A stretch of 64,000 nt of DNA, taken from positions 15,378,001-15,442,000 of the forward strand of contig NC_063260.1 in NCBI RefSeq assembly GCF_019578655.1, read 5' to 3'. Every line of letters starts with the position of its first letter. Positions within the stretch are counted from its first letter, which is position 1. Below the pieces are notes generated by a model. The model made no database searches. It saw nothing but the letters and a program-made list of their open reading frames with translations, and had not been told where the DNA came from. A program made the translations under genes and the position numbers. Shown in pieces: positions 45,661-57,837 of this stretch. The DNA comes from Ricinus communis (taxonomy: Eukaryota; Streptophyta; Magnoliopsida; Malpighiales; Euphorbiaceae).

Positions 45661-48285
45661 GCTTAACTCGTAATGCTAATAGCATCCAAAATCCTGTTAA
45701 GTGTAAGGGTCCTATTATTTTGAGATCATTAATAATAACCGCTCTGAATATTTTAAAGTCACACATATATCACGTGAAAAAGAGAAAGTCACTTTTTCTT
45801 TATTTTTGTAAAATTAGTATTTATAAATTATAATTTACAAAGAAGAGTAGTAATTTCTTTCTTTCATCCGAAATGACAGCAACTTTTGTATCTTTTTTCA
45901 TTGTTTATTATTAAATAATAAATCTTAATGTATAAAAATATTTAAATAGGATTTTCTTAAATTTTTACATGTAGAAACTTAATAATTATATCTTTATTAT
46001 TTTATAAAAAGATGAATATAAGAATATAATAACATATGTTTATTAAAGTAATTAACTAATTAAAATGCTTAAGGATTAAAATATTTATTAACACAAATAA
46101 CTTTTGAAAGGTATTAATTGCGTAAATTATTATCATAATTTAATATTAATTATACATATTTATTTTTGAATTTTGGCATTCAGTAGATATTAGATAGGTG
46201 ATGTTTATGATTTTTTGATATTTAGTTGATTTTTTATCTACTGTCTAACTCTTTTTTCTTTTAAATTCTAATTTTATTCATTAGTTTTTATTTATTTTCT
46301 GCTTATTGAATATTTTTATAATTGGTTGATTTGTTGATGATTTTATTAAAATTTTTGGTATGGTAGATATTTAGTTGATTTTTAGAATATTTAACTTAAA
46401 TGTATTTTTTAAATAATTTTTTATAAAAAAAGTGTATTTTTATAAACTTTTTTAAGGTAAAATTGCAATTATTGCTATAAAAAAAGATACTTATGTGAAA
46501 AAACCTATAATTTATACAATGCATTAGTCAACTTTAATTGGTTTGATTGGTTTTATTCCTTAATCAATTCAAACTGCAAAATCAAATCGAAATATCAATT
46601 TTTTAACATTCCAAACTAAAACCAAGTTATAATATATATATTAAAACTGAAATGAAAAGAATGATTTAACCACAATTTGTTATGTAAAATTACTAAAACA
46701 TGACAGTGGTTACTTTTTTATAAATATTAATTTATAAAAAGTAATTATTTTATTTTTTAATCTATAATTGCAATAATAATAACTTTTTAAATTTAAATTT
46801 TTTATGTAATTTTTTATTATTTTTAATTCATTTTATTTTATTATAGTATCTCTTGCTATATTACAAAATTTTATATTAAACTTAACTATTCAATTGATAA
46901 TTTATTTTTTATTCTTACTTTTTATTTATTAATTGAGTTTATTAATGAATTTTATATTCTTTCTATAATTTAATTCTTTTATTTTGCTTCATTTAAATTT
47001 AGTTTAAATCTTCTCCCATAATTAATAAATAAAAATTCATTGAAAAGGAGAAAATAAAAGCTGTAGATAAATATAAATATATAATTTTATAATATGTTAT
47101 ACACCTTAAGAAGAAAAGAAAAACGTTTATTTTAATAAAAGAATATTAAAACCATTTAAGTTTTTTCTTTAACTGCATCACTTCTTTTTTATCTCTATGT
47201 TTCTATACTTTAATTTATTTTTATGTTTATTTTTATTTTATATTACTGAAATCTAATTAGTAACAAATAATCAATTATATTTGATCATGCATATTCTATA
47301 TTGTCAACAAAATTAAAGTTTAAGCATGAATCTTTTTATTTATTTCTTACATAAATTCTCATAATTTTTATTTTAGTTTTCAATATTCAAGCTAATAATA
47401 TATAAATTGGGTAAATAGAACTGGATTGGTTAAGACATACTAGAATCGATTCAGAACCAGGAGATCGGTTCAAGATTATTTTTTCTCAGTTGGAATCGGA
47501 ACAAACGGTTCCAATTTTAACTCGTTAAATAAAATAATTTATTTTAATAAATTTTTAATCTTTAAAAATTAGTTGGAATCAACTGAAACCGGAACGAGCC
47601 AACTCGTTACCATAATGTTTACTTTTATATGTGGTAGAATAGTAATTATATTTATATTTGACATATAAAATTAATATTATTATAAAATATTTAATATATA
47701 TGCTCTATTAATTATATATTTATATTAGAAATTATAATAATAATCTAAATAAAAATTGACTTATATTATTATTATATATAGCTAGCTATAAAATATAAAT
47801 ATAAAATTAATTCATAAATATATATAATTTACCAATAAAATATTTAATTAAATTCTGTATAAAATGGGAGTGTTAAATTAGTTATATATATTTTCGAAAT
47901 ATGATTTTTGTTTCACCTTAGGCTGGTGACTTCGATTTAATTAGATTTGAAAAGGAACAAGATTACCTTTAGGAAAAGAAAAAGAAATCGTATCCTATTT
48001 CACGTTATTTTGCAAGAACTGAATTCTTGTGTATCATTTATGCCAAACAAAAGGGTAATGAGAATCTTTTGTTCTTTTAAAATGTAAATTTTTTTCTTAG
48101 AAAAAAATAATGAATGAAATTAAAATTTAACAATTTTTTTATCTTTCATACATGAAAATTGACTAGACTAAATTCAAATTAGTTGAATTATAGCAACATA
48201 ACATAATCACTAGTAGATAAGATTTAAATGTAATATCTACTTTATTAGATGTGATTATACTTTTAAGAACTCATAGGACAATAAT
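45661..48285. other. AT-rich intergenic spacer
   Basis: About 2.6 kb of AT-rich sequence between the RNase H fragment and element E. I see no conserved open frame, tRNA or clear transposon ends. Short AT runs occur at 46633-46640 and 47770-47830. The region around 47400-47640 contains repeated 'gaatcg/gaaccg' phrases without clear structure. Confidence 0.6.
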
Positions 48286-48786
48286 AGAATATGGTGACAA
48301 GACGGATCAAACTGCTGAGACTTTGAACCAAAGGTTCTGACCTAATAAGATATGTCATTAGCACAGCCAAGGCTTAGAAAATCGATCGGACAAATTTGAG
48401 ATAATAGCAAAGGCTGGCTTAAACCACAATTGTCTCAGGAATTCAGTAAGGTAACGTATAACTCAACTATGACATCACTAAACCACTAGAGTAGCCACGC
48501 ATCTCTACTTAGTAGCAATTATAACAGAATTATTGAGCTAGAAATTTCATTGGTCCCTTTTCCAAGTCACCACCTCGATGGTTAGGTATAAAACCCTTCC
48601 TTTCCTTAACACACAAATGACCATCTTTACCTTCCTTACTATTACTCTATGAATATTATTATAGAATTCTAACTTGACCGTCGGAGTGCCATCAGGGACC
48701 AAAAACCTTGTGGCTCACTGACTGCATTGGGTTATTTGCGGAATATCCTTCTAAACTAACCCTACGACCTCTAAACGAGTCCATCA
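48286..48786 (+). mobile_element. 5' LTR of Tat-like element E
   Basis: The LTR runs from TGGTGACAAG (48292) to ...GTCCATCA (48786), about 495 bp. It has a TATA-like 'ggtataaaacccttcc' at about 48583-48600 and CTTGACCGTCGGAGTG near its 3' end, a phrase common in plant Tat-type LTRs. The preceding AGAATA (48286-48291) recurs directly after the 3' remnant at 57929-57934, which supports a target duplication of 5-6 bp. The primer-binding site follows. Confidence 0.75.
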
Positions 48787-48787
48787 A

Positions 48788-48803
48788 TCGTCTGTGGGAA
48801 TCT
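48788..48803 (+). promoter_or_regulatory. Primer-binding site of element E
   Basis: CGTCTGTGGGAATCTC directly follows the LTR end and matches the distal half of the GGCGCCGTCTGTGGGAA-type primer site of plant Tat-like elements. The first bases have diverged. Confidence 0.55.
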
Positions 48804-48877
48804 CATCTATCTCTAGTTTTCCCTTATTGAAAATCTAAAAAAAGAAAATCTCATTTTATTTGGTTTCATGTGGAGCA

Positions 48878-50640
48878 ATGGTAAGTTTGAGAGACAAACC
48901 TCAATTAAGACCCACCACCACCACCACTTAGACCTTAGCCCTCAGGGGATTTTCAACCCCAACCGCCTTATGCATCTTTCTACCAGGCTCAATCATCAAC
49001 CCATCTACAACAACTTCTTTTGCTAAAGCCATTCCCTCCATCCCTAGGTTCCCCAACCTTTCAGAACGGGAGCATCCCCATCCCACCACAAACCCCCTAT
49101 CACCTCCGTCAAAACCTTCGCAATACTACAAATGACCATCCCTCAACCAAATCCTTCCATTCCTTTCATTTCCCAAAGCCCCCAAGAGATGATCTTGGGA
49201 GTGGCTGAGGCAATGTTCAGCAATCCCAATTAGCCCAATTATTAGCGACTTCCCACCATCATCGTCCCCAAGCCCAATCCCCACTTTAAACAAAAACAAT
49301 CACACTAACCAGAACCAGAATAACCTAAACCTAGTAGCCTCTCATGCTTGGAACAACCAAATCACCTTGGTGGGACAAATGACACAAGAGGATGGTTGAG
49401 TCTCGACCTATGAGAATAACTAGCAAGTCCCTCATGCAAGCCAGGACGATGAGGTGGTAGAGTACCAATCTAAGGCAAAGGAGCACTAAATGAAAGAAAT
49501 ATTTAAGTAAGTCTAGAAGGCCATGAGGAGGAGAGAAGTAGAGGAAGCTATAGAGCAGTAGATGGACTCTGGTCCCCTTGGTCGACTCCATATTAGTAAA
49601 GAAATTTCCTACTAACTTGAGCCTTCCATTGCCGGATACCTTCACCGGGGTAAAAGACCCAAGAACTCATGTATCCAAGTTTAGAACCACCATGTTGTTG
49701 TTGGATATGTCAGACGCCATCCTATGTCGAGTATTCTCGACCATACTAATGGGCTTGGCACAGAGATGGTACCAGAAGTTAGGTAATGTCACGTTTTCAA
49801 CGTTTGATGAGATGCAGAGATCTTTCATGATGAAATTTATCACTAACATCCCCAAGCACTAGCATGACTTCGAAGCTCTATTCATGCCCCGACAAGGAGA
49901 GGATGAGGCATTGAGATCCTACTTGGAGAGATTCAATATTGAAGCTATCCAGATAGAAAATATCAACATGGAGACCGCAGCCATGCCCTTGAAGGAAGGG
50001 ACACGATTCAAAAAACTCAGGATAAAGACTCCCGAGACATTTTTCGAATTAATGGCCCTAAGTATAAAGTATGTGGATGTGGATGAAGGCAGGAGAAATG
50101 ATAGGAAGAGAGAGCTAGGAAGCAAACCAATATAGAGAGGTAAGATACCCCACCTTCCTAGAGTTCCAAGCCTTCGAGAGATTGCGATTATCCTAGATCC
50201 CACAGGTTCTCAGGTTTTGTAAGTGGTGACACTCCTTTCTCAAAGTCTAAGGTGAAAGTTTTGATATGGATCTGAGAAAACAAGCAAAAGTTTAGATGGT
50301 CACGACGCATGAATAACTATAGTGCATTAAGGCGGGACAAGAAAAAGTATTGTAAATTCCATAAATATTTTAGCCATGACAGCATGAGGCTTAGTCAAGT
50401 AGAACCGGGTAATTCTTTGGACCCCCATATTGAGCCAAAAGCGGTCAATACTAAGGGATCTAATCCGAACTCCTTCCCTCATAAAAAGCTACTAGGTGTT
50501 GGCAGGGAGATAGAGCACTTGATACAGCTTGGCGCTCTCAAGCACTTCATGGCCAAGAAATATGAGGAGAAAGTTAAGGAGGAGAGGGAATCCAAAGAAA
50601 GAGATGCGAGCGGAGCAAAGCCGAGAAGGACATGAATCGA
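48878..50640 (+). pseudogene. Tat-like gag (broken)
   Basis: A Pro/Thr-rich leader frame begins near the ATG at 48878. The Gag core lies at 49578-50135: LPLPDTFTGVKDPRTHVSKF, then RTTMLLLDMSDAILCRVFST, GLAQRWYQKLG, and, after a stop at 49861, FMPRQGEDEALRSYLERFN and KTPETFFELMALSIKY. This is the Retrotrans_gag order of plant Tat/Ogre-type elements. A later stretch (50309-50640) reads KKYCKFHKYFSHDSMRLSQV and REIEHLIQLGALKHFMAKKY, where a CxxH...HD..C knuckle would be expected; the last Cys is missing. Stops interrupt the frame at several points. Confidence 0.75.
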
Positions 50641-51865
50641 TATAAATATCATAATGGGGGCAGACCAGTCTGGAGTAAGAGACAAGAAGAGATTTAGTGA
50701 TGAGATAATGGAAGTCCACTAGGCGAGGAGAGGTTAGTCCTTGAAGTTGGCTATCGTATTCAACCTAGCAGACTAGAAAGCCAAAGAAAGATACAATAAC
50801 ACCATATTGATTCAAGCCTACTTGGGCAACAACACAGTTTGGAAACTACTAGTCGACAAAGAAAATATGGTGAGCCTCCTTATGCTGGAGGTGTTTAGGA
50901 GATTAGAGGAAGCATCACAAATCTCAAACCTATTACGATCCTATTGATAGTCCTAGGAGGAAAGAAACACAACCCATCGAAACTGTGGAATTGCTGGTGA
51001 AAATAGAAGATGGCAAGGGTTTGATAACTAAGGTAAAATGTTCATGGTACTCGACATCACGCTAGTGTACAGCGCTATTCTAGGCACGCCGTTCAGGTAT
51101 AACTCAAGGGCAGTCTACAGCCTTCAACACCTCACCGTGAAAATACCCATCTTGGGTGGCATGGTGATAATAAAAAAGATAGGAAAATAGTCGAGGATTG
51201 CTACACAGTGGCCTTAGGAAGAGCGGGAGCCCTTCCTATTTAAAAATATCCTTAACCATGATGTAGGAGAGTGAGAGACCACCCTTCCAATAGACGAATT
51301 GGAAGAGATAGAGATCGCCTCAAACAAGTTACTGAAAATAAGGACAAAGAGAAAGCACGAAACAGAAACCTCCATTATTAAGGTACTAAATGAAAATGTT
51401 GATTAATCTGTAAGCCTAGCTAGAGAAATTGTAGGAATTGACCCCTTAGTAGCATGCCACCGACTAAGAGTCGACGCCGAATTGAAGCTAGTGAAACAAA
51501 GAAAGAGAAGATTTGCCCCAGACTGATAGGCGATTATTGCAATAGAAGTAGAAAAACTGGAAGAGGCAAGATTTATTCGAAAGGTTTGGTACCCCAAGTG
51601 GGTTCCCGAGGTTGTGCTAGTAAGGAAGGCCAACGGAAAGCACTGAATGTGTATGGATTTCATCGATCTGAATAAAGCATGCTTAAAGCCTCTCCCCACA
51701 TAGATCAGCTAGTCGACTCGACAACGAGATACGAGATGTACAATCTACTAGATGCAGCACAAGGGTATCATTAAATTCCCATGGCAATAGAGGATGAGGA
51801 GAAAACCTCATTTATCACAGATATAGGAATATTATGCTATACCAAGATCCCATTTTCCCTAAAAA
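50641..51865 (+). pseudogene. Tat-like protease and N-terminal reverse transcriptase
   Basis: The protease is represented by LVDKENMVSLLML (about 50850, the active-site region with DTGSS decayed to DKENM) and SAILGTPFRYNSRAV (about 51070-51115). RT follows from about 51410 in shifting frames: FIRKVWYPKWVPEVVLVRKA, NGK..MCMDFIDLNKAC, IDQLVDSTTRYEMYNLLDAA, QGYH, EEKTSFITDIGILCYTKIPF. The reading stops inside the PFGLKNAGATYQR segment, where element D is inserted, and resumes at 57314. Confidence 0.75.
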
Positions 51866-52722
51866 AAATTATCATCTTAGCAACCATACATCCCAATAAC
51901 TAATGAGTTATAATACATATGGAATGCAAGAAAACACTCTCCAGTCAAGATGATTCTAAAACCCAAGGATCTCCTCAAGTGAAGTTCGGGAGAACTAGTT
52001 CCAACAATGAAAATAGCACTTGGATTCAACTACAAACGCCACAAACCAAGTATGATTTGATAAGTTAAGAATCAAACACAAGATTTTGATTAGAGAACAC
52101 CACAAACTAAAAAAATAGTTTGATAAGTTCAAAGTTCATATGAGAACTTAAGCAAAAATACTCACAAAGAACAAATAAAGATTATCATTCATCAATTCAT
52201 CTTACAAATGCATTTGGCTTTGACATTTATACCCAAAACAAGACAAAGAAACCTAAATGGATGTCTTTTGAGCTTTCCCATGTTTTCCACTTTATTTCCT
52301 CTTAAAACTCATTAAAAGTGGCTGTTTTTACATTGATGTCACTTATTTTGTAACTTCTAAATAACAACTAATTATGTGCATCCATTTTGTAACTCTAAAT
52401 TCTGACTAATCACGTGCATCCATTTTGTAACTTTAAATGACAACTAATTACGCCATAACTTAAGAAAACCTAATAAAAATAAAAAAGGCTTCAAATGAAT
52501 TTTGTTGGACCTATGAGTTCAGTCCAAACTTATTGCACTAAATTGATGATTTTGGTTCCTTTTTGTAATCCTAAACCTTAGGCTGAGCCTTGTTGTATTT
52601 GAACACTCCAAATGTCTTTAATTAAGCCCAACAAAGCTTCTTACATCCTCTTGGACTTGGATCTTGTCATTGGACCTCCTTGAAAGCTTAAATTATCATT
52701 TATAATTCTTGTCTTTATTGAA
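51859..52722 (-). mobile_element. 3' LTR of chromovirus-like element D (minus strand)
   Basis: This LTR is the partner of 56452-57313: both share 'gcaagaaaacac', 'aaggatctcctcaagt', 'acttattttgtaac' and 'attcttgtctttattg' in the same order. On the minus strand it starts TTCAATAAAGAC at 52722. Its far end near 51859-51866 has lost the terminal bases seen in the other copy (TGATAGG). Upstream on the minus strand lies GAGGAGAGAGGGAATGG (52739-52723), a polypurine tract. Confidence 0.8.
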
Positions 52723-53978
52723 CCATTCCCTCTCTCCTCGTAAGGATTCATCCTCGAATCAGCCTCATTGTCAACTTCATCACCTAAGCATAAAACTCTT
52801 TGTCATAAGTTGGGTAGTTTAGACTTGCTCCACTTAGCTTCTCATTAAAGAACGCAATTGGTCTTCCTTCTTGCATCAAGACTCCACCAATACATATTCC
52901 ACTTGCATCACACTCAACCTCAAAGGTTTTAGCAAAGTTAGGCAAAGCAAGTAAAGGTGCTGAACTAAGTTTGTCCTTTAGCAAGTTAGAAGCATCATCT
53001 TGTTCTTTTCCCCACTTGAAACCCACATTCTTTTTAATGTATTCAGTTAAAGGTGCAACAATTGTAGAGAAATCCTTAATGAATCTCCTATAAAAGCTAG
53101 CAAGACCATAAAAACTCCTAACATCATGCACACTAGTAGGTTTTGACCACTCTCTAATTACTTTTACTTTTTCTTGATCTACATGAATTCCCTTATCATT
53201 AACAATATATCTAAGAAAAGTAATTTCATTAGTGCAAAAAGTGCATTTCTTAAGATTAGCATATAATGTCTCTTGCCTTAACACATCAAAAACCAGTTTT
53301 AAGTGTATTACATGCTCATCTAAAGATTTGCTATACACAAGAATATCATCAAAATAAGCCACTACAAACTTTCTAATGAAAGTGCAGAAAACATGATTCA
53401 TCAATCGCATAAAAGTACTTGGAGCATGAGTTAAACCAAACGGCATGACTAACCACTTATATAATCCATGTTTTTTTTTAAAGCGGTTTTCCATTCATCA
53501 CCCTCACGCATTCTTATTTGATGATATCCAGATTTTAAATCCACTTTAGAAAACACACAAGCACCGTACAATTCATCCAACATGTTATCTAGCCTAGGTA
53601 TAGGATGGCGATACTTTACCATTATTTTGTTGACGACACGACAATCAATACACATCTTCTATGAACCATCTTTCTTAGGCACTAAAATTACAGGAACCGC
53701 ACAAGGACTCATGTTTTCTCTTATGTACCCCTTATCCATAAGCTCACTCACTTGCCTTTGGATTTTTTTATCTCTTCGGGGTTGCATCTATATGCTGGCC
53801 TATTTGGTATGCTTGCACCCGGAATGAAATCAATTTGATGTTCAATTCCTCGAATTGGTGGTAATCCTTTAGGCACATCTTTGGAAAAGAGGTCTTCATA
53901 TTCCTGTAAAAGCTCAAGAACAACACTAGGCAAATCCTTATTAAGATCGTTAGAAATCATCAAAACTTCCTTGTACAT
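52723..53978 (-). pseudogene. Chromovirus-like RT and partial RNase H (element D)
   Basis: Reading down from 53978: ELLQEYEDLFSKDVPKGLPP and RGIEHQIDFIPGA (RT entry region), then a stop and a frame change. [20 protein letters not shown] and [20 protein letters not shown] follow (to about 53450), then, after another shift, [20 protein letters not shown] and the intact catalytic segment [10 protein letters not shown] (about 53360). RNase H starts normally ([20 protein letters not shown], then [11 protein letters not shown]) and breaks off at about 52784. There it is joined directly to DSRMNPYEERENG, a typical C-terminal tail of such polyproteins. Most of RNase H and all of integrase and chromodomain are therefore deleted. 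A Trp codon before KMCID has become a stop. Confidence 0.85.
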
Positions 53979-54115
53979 GAGTACAAGTAAGGGCTACCTC
54001 AACGTTAGTGTTTTCCTCACATCACTTGGCTTTGCATACACATTAATTTTTCTTTCACTCTCATCTCCTTTGTTTTCTCTCACCTTGTGTTTCTCATTAC
54101 ACTCATTTTTACCAC

Positions 54116-54600
54116 TTACCTCACCTTTTTTTTCACTATTTCTTGCTCCCTCCCTAGATATTCCACATATGAAGATTCAAACTCTTCATATTGTTGTTTA
54201 ATTCTCACTTGATCATCAAAAATGGCCTTGGGAGGTAATGGTTCAAGATTGAACTTTTGTCCATCAATAGTCAAGGAATATCGATTCTTGAACCCATCAT
54301 AAATCACATGCCTATCGTATTGCCAAGGTCTTCCTAACAAAACATGTCCGGCATACATGGGAACCATATCACAAAGCACCTCATCATTATATCTCCCAAT
54401 AGAAAAAGAAATTAGCACTTGCTTATTTACCTTTACAATACCACTATCATTCAACCATTGCAACTTGTAAGGCCTTGGGTGTTTGATAGTTGGTAATTTC
54501 AATTTCTCCACAAGCAAAGTACTAGCAACATTAGTACAACTTCCGCTATCAACAATCATGTTACACAGCTTATTAGCAATTAAACAATGAGTATGAAAAA
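54116..54600 (-). pseudogene. Retroelement aspartic protease (element D)
   Basis: A 147-residue frame on the minus strand (54559 to 54116) begins MIVDSGSCTNVASTLLVEKL, with the DSG active-site triad, followed by YKLQWLNDSGIVKVNKQVLI, DEVLCDMVPMYAGHVLLGRP and QYDRHVIYDG. LLGRPW is the second conserved protease segment (I/LLGRxW). The ATG lies within the domain, so the original reading came through from gag, and a frame break near 54600 now separates them. The domain itself is uninterrupted. Confidence 0.8.
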
Positions 54601-54637
54601 AATTCTCACGCTGCTCTCCATGTTCATCATGTTTAAA

Positions 54638-55740
54638 TTACAAATTAAATGTGTGTTGTACTACTAACACATCTCCTTTAGCATACTTAACATCACTAAC
54701 GTCCTCTAAAGTTGGCATGTCATCATTCTTATCATCATTTTTATTTTTACTTTTAGATTCAACAATTCCATCTCTAACAATCATGGTCCTCTTATTAGGG
54801 CAATCATGTGCATAATGACCATGTCCAAGACACTTAAAACACTTCAAGCTTCTAGATTGATTAGCTTGATTCTCAACTTTGTTTTTGCTGCCTATTTCAT
54901 TTTTATTCTTATTCTCATCCACTTTAGGCTTAGCAAATTTATCATTTTTTTTACTCCAATTCGATTTCCAATTAGAAGAACTAGCACTCGAATTAAGTTT
55001 AGAATCAAACTTACTTTCACATTTTCGTGTGAGTTGCCTTTCAATTTTTATGGCCATATTCACCATGTCCTCAAGCTCCACATAATGTTGCAACTCCACA
55101 AGATCAATAATATTCTTGTTTAGACCATTCAAGAATCTTGTCATAGTGGCCTCTCTATCTTCCTCCATATTTGCTTTAATCATAGCCATTTCCATTTCTT
55201 TGTGGTACTCCTCCACACTCATGGTTCCTTGCCTTAGAGTTTGCAATCGTTGATGCAAATCTATATAGTAATAGTTAGAAATGAACCTCTTCCTCATGAT
55301 GCGTTTCATCTCCATCCATGACCCTATGGGTCTTTCTCCATTTCGTCTCCTTTCCCTACACAATTGATGCCACCAAACACTAGCGTAATCACAAAACTCA
55401 ACGGCAATAATTTTTACCTTTTTCTCCTCCGAATAGTTATGGCATTCGAAGATCATCTCAACCTATTGCTCCCATTCCAAATAGACATTAGGATCATTCT
55501 TTCCTTGAAAGGAAGGAATTTTCATTTTAATGCTACCTAGGTTGCGATCTACACCATCTTGCCTTGATCTCCTATTGTGTCTCCTAAGATGATCATCTCC
55601 ACCAAAAGTAGTTGCTTGGTCATCCTCCAAGTCATCTTCGGCATCATAATCCTCTTGTTCAAAGGCTAGTTGCCTTTCTCTTCTAGGCTCGTTTTGAATC
55701 CTTGTAATAGTTTCACCTTACCTTCTCAACTTTCAACAAC
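54638..55740 (-). pseudogene. Gag with CCHC knuckle (element D)
   Basis: A 272-residue frame (55456 to 54638) reads FECHNYSEEKKVKIIAVEFC, DYASVWWHQLC, SWMEMKRIMRKRFISNYYYI, QTLRQGTMSVEEYHKEMEMA, MTRFLNGLNKNIIDLVELQH, then a Lys/Asn/Ser-rich linker and the canonical knuckle CFKCLGHGHYAHDC (C-x2-C-x4-H-x4-C, about 54840). The N-terminal part continues to about 55740 in the same strand, with a stop just above 55456 and a frame break further up. It belongs to the chromovirus-type Ty3/gypsy group; CRM, Reina or Tekay cannot be separated by eye. This is the longest uninterrupted frame in the window. Confidence 0.85.
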
Positions 55741-56437
55741 ATCATCCATCCGCCTATACATTCTTTCAAACTCTTTTTGCATTGCTTGTAATGGATGCTC
55801 CAACACTACTTGAAACTTGTTCTTTTGACATTGCGCAAAAACCTGAAAAATAAGTTAGGATAGCCCCACAAAAACACTCCCTCACGTGTTTCTCTCAATT
55901 AAAATATCATACCACTCGTGTTTCACTCAAAGTTTTAGCTTTTCTCGATGCTAGTCTCACCACTATTGCCTTTTAGCTCTCTTGCTTTTGCTTTAGGTTC
56001 TTAGATGAACTAATCACCTAAATAAACCAAATCAAATTATGGCAATTCAATAGAGTGAAAAAAAAGATTGGTCTAAATCAAGCTGTTAGGTAAGGCCAAA
56101 TTTAAAGTAGCTAGACACAAGAAAGAAATGAAATAAAACAATAGAATATGGCTTCTATGCCGTCCAAACCTTCTTTTTGTTTGATCTTTTGATTCTTTTT
56201 TTTTAATGATAATAATAAAAGTGAAAAGAAATTATGAACACAAATTTTTTTAGCAAGGGACAACAAAATTTTACTTTATGAACACAAAGGTGTAAACTTT
56301 GAAAAAAAAAAAGAGTACTTAGAAGGACAAAAACTTGAAACAAGAAGAATTCGACACAAATAAAGAAAAAGTGAAGAAGATGAGAAACTTCAATAACACA
56401 TAAGACACAAAGATAAGCAAACCTCAACTTGAAGCAA
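55741..56437 (-). other. 5' untranslated leader of element D
   Basis: Non-coding leader between the primer-binding site and gag, with A/T-rich low-complexity stretches (about 56180-56310). No frame of interest; short frames here, such as the one at 56203-56427, are low complexity. Confidence 0.5.
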
Positions 56438-56449
56438 GCTCTGATACCA
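56438..56449 (-). promoter_or_regulatory. Initiator tRNA-Met primer-binding site of element D
   Basis: On the minus strand TGGTATCAGAGC directly follows the 5' LTR end (...TCCTATCA, two-base spacer). It is the perfect 12-base primer site for initiator tRNA-Met, the usual primer of plant chromoviruses and many Copia elements. It fixes the LTR boundary at 56452 and the minus orientation of the element. Confidence 0.9.
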
Positions 56450-56451
56450 AA

Positions 56452-57313
56452 TGATAGGAAATCATCATCTTAGCAACCATACACCCCAATAGCTAATAGT
56501 TATGATACATATAGAATGCAAGAAAACACCCTTCAATCAAGATGATTCCAAAACCCAAGGATCTCCTCAAGTAAAGTTCGAGAGAACTAGTTCCAACAAT
56601 GAAACTAGCACTTGAATTCAACTCCAAACGCCACAAACCAAGTATGATTTGATAAGTTAAGAATCAAACACAAGATTTTAGTTAGATAACACCACAAACT
56701 AAAAAAATAGTTTGATAAGTTCAAAGTTCATGCAAGAACTTAAGCAAAAACATTCACAAAGAGCAAATAAAGATTATCATTCATCAATTCATCTTACAAT
56801 TGAATTTGGCTTGATATTTATAGCCAAAACAAGATAAAGAAACCTAAATGGATGTCTTTTGAGCTTTCCCACGTTTTCCTCTTTATTTTCCCTTAAAACT
56901 CATTAAAAGTGGTTATTTTTACATTGATATCACTTATTTTGTAACTCCCAATTGATAACTAATTATGTGCATCCATTTTGTAACTCCAAATTATGACTAA
57001 TCATGTGCATCCACTTTGTAACTCTAAATGACAATTAATTATGCTATAACTTAAGAAAACCTAATAAAAATAAAAAAGACTTCAAATGAATTTTAGTAGG
57101 CCTATGAGTTCAGCCCAAACTTATTGCACTAAGTTGATGATTTTGATTCCTTTTTGCAATCATAAACCTTGGGCTAAGTCTTGTTGTATTTGAACACTCC
57201 AAATGTCTTTAATTAAGCCCAACAAAGCTTCTTGCATCATTTTGGACTTCGATCTTGTCATTGGACCTCCTTGAAAGCTTAAAGTATCATTTGCAATTCT
57301 TGTCTTTATTGCA
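56452..57313 (-). mobile_element. 5' LTR of element D (minus strand)
   Basis: This 862-bp LTR reads on the minus strand from TGCAATAAAGACAAG (57313) to ATGATTTCCTATCA (56452). It matches 51859-52722 closely, with most differences being single bases. That indicates a younger insertion than elements A or C. Right of it the RT of element E resumes at once (RLMNHIFG...). Confidence 0.85.
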
Positions 57314-57837
57314 TCAAGAGGTTAATGAACCACATCTTCGGTGACTTAATTGGCAACAATGTCAAGGAATACATGGACAACTTAATTGTAAAGAGCGAGA
57401 TAGAGGAAGGCCATATGACCGAGCTGGAGGAAGTGTTCGCAGTCCTCAATAGATTCAACGTCAAGCTAAATCCTGATAAATGTGCCTTTGGAGTCAAGGC
57501 TGGAAAATTCCTCGATCTTCATGATATCCCAATGAAAAATAGAGGCCATTGGAAAGGATAAGGACAATCATGGAAATTAAGGCCCTAAGGAGCATCAATG
57601 AGGTTCAGAAGTTGAACAGCTGAGTGACAATGCTAGGAAGGTTTATCTCCTATTCAACTCGTAGATGCCTACTCGTTTAAAGGGCACTAAAGAATGTCAA
57701 ACAATTTAAATGGACTGAGGAGTGCGAGCAACATTTGAGGACTTGAAGAGGTTCTTGACCTCCCCACCATTGATGAGTTGACCCCTGTAGGGCAAGGAAC
57801 TCTTCTTATACATAGTAGTAACTCAAGATACCATCGA
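57314..57837 (+). pseudogene. Tat-like RT palm and RNase H start (element E, right part)
   Basis: RT resumes after element D as RLMNHIFGDLIGNNVKEYMD, then NLIVKSEIEEGHM, FNVKLNPDKCAFGVKAGKFL. The catalytic YxDD is here YMDN, so its second Asp is lost. After frame shifts the RNase H connection is recognisable: MEIKALRSINEVQKLN, RALKNVKQFKWTEECEQ and, near 57795, GKELFLYIVVTQDT. At about 57825 the reading passes into LTR sequence, so the rest of RNase H, integrase and part of the 3' LTR are deleted. About seven codons of RT are also missing at the element D junction. Confidence 0.75.

Noticed and set aside
49331..50719. Minus-strand frames of 62-104 residues across gag of element E
   Set aside because: They are antisense to a recognisable Gag and have no motifs of their own.
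54806..55123. Plus-strand frames of 68-105 residues, hydrophobic
   Set aside because: They are antisense to the Gag of element D. The apparent hydrophobicity comes from reading Lys/Asn codons on the other strand.
56438..56449. tRNA gene fragment
   Set aside because: The match to initiator tRNA-Met is limited to 12 bases next to an LTR, which is a primer-binding site. No cloverleaf is present.
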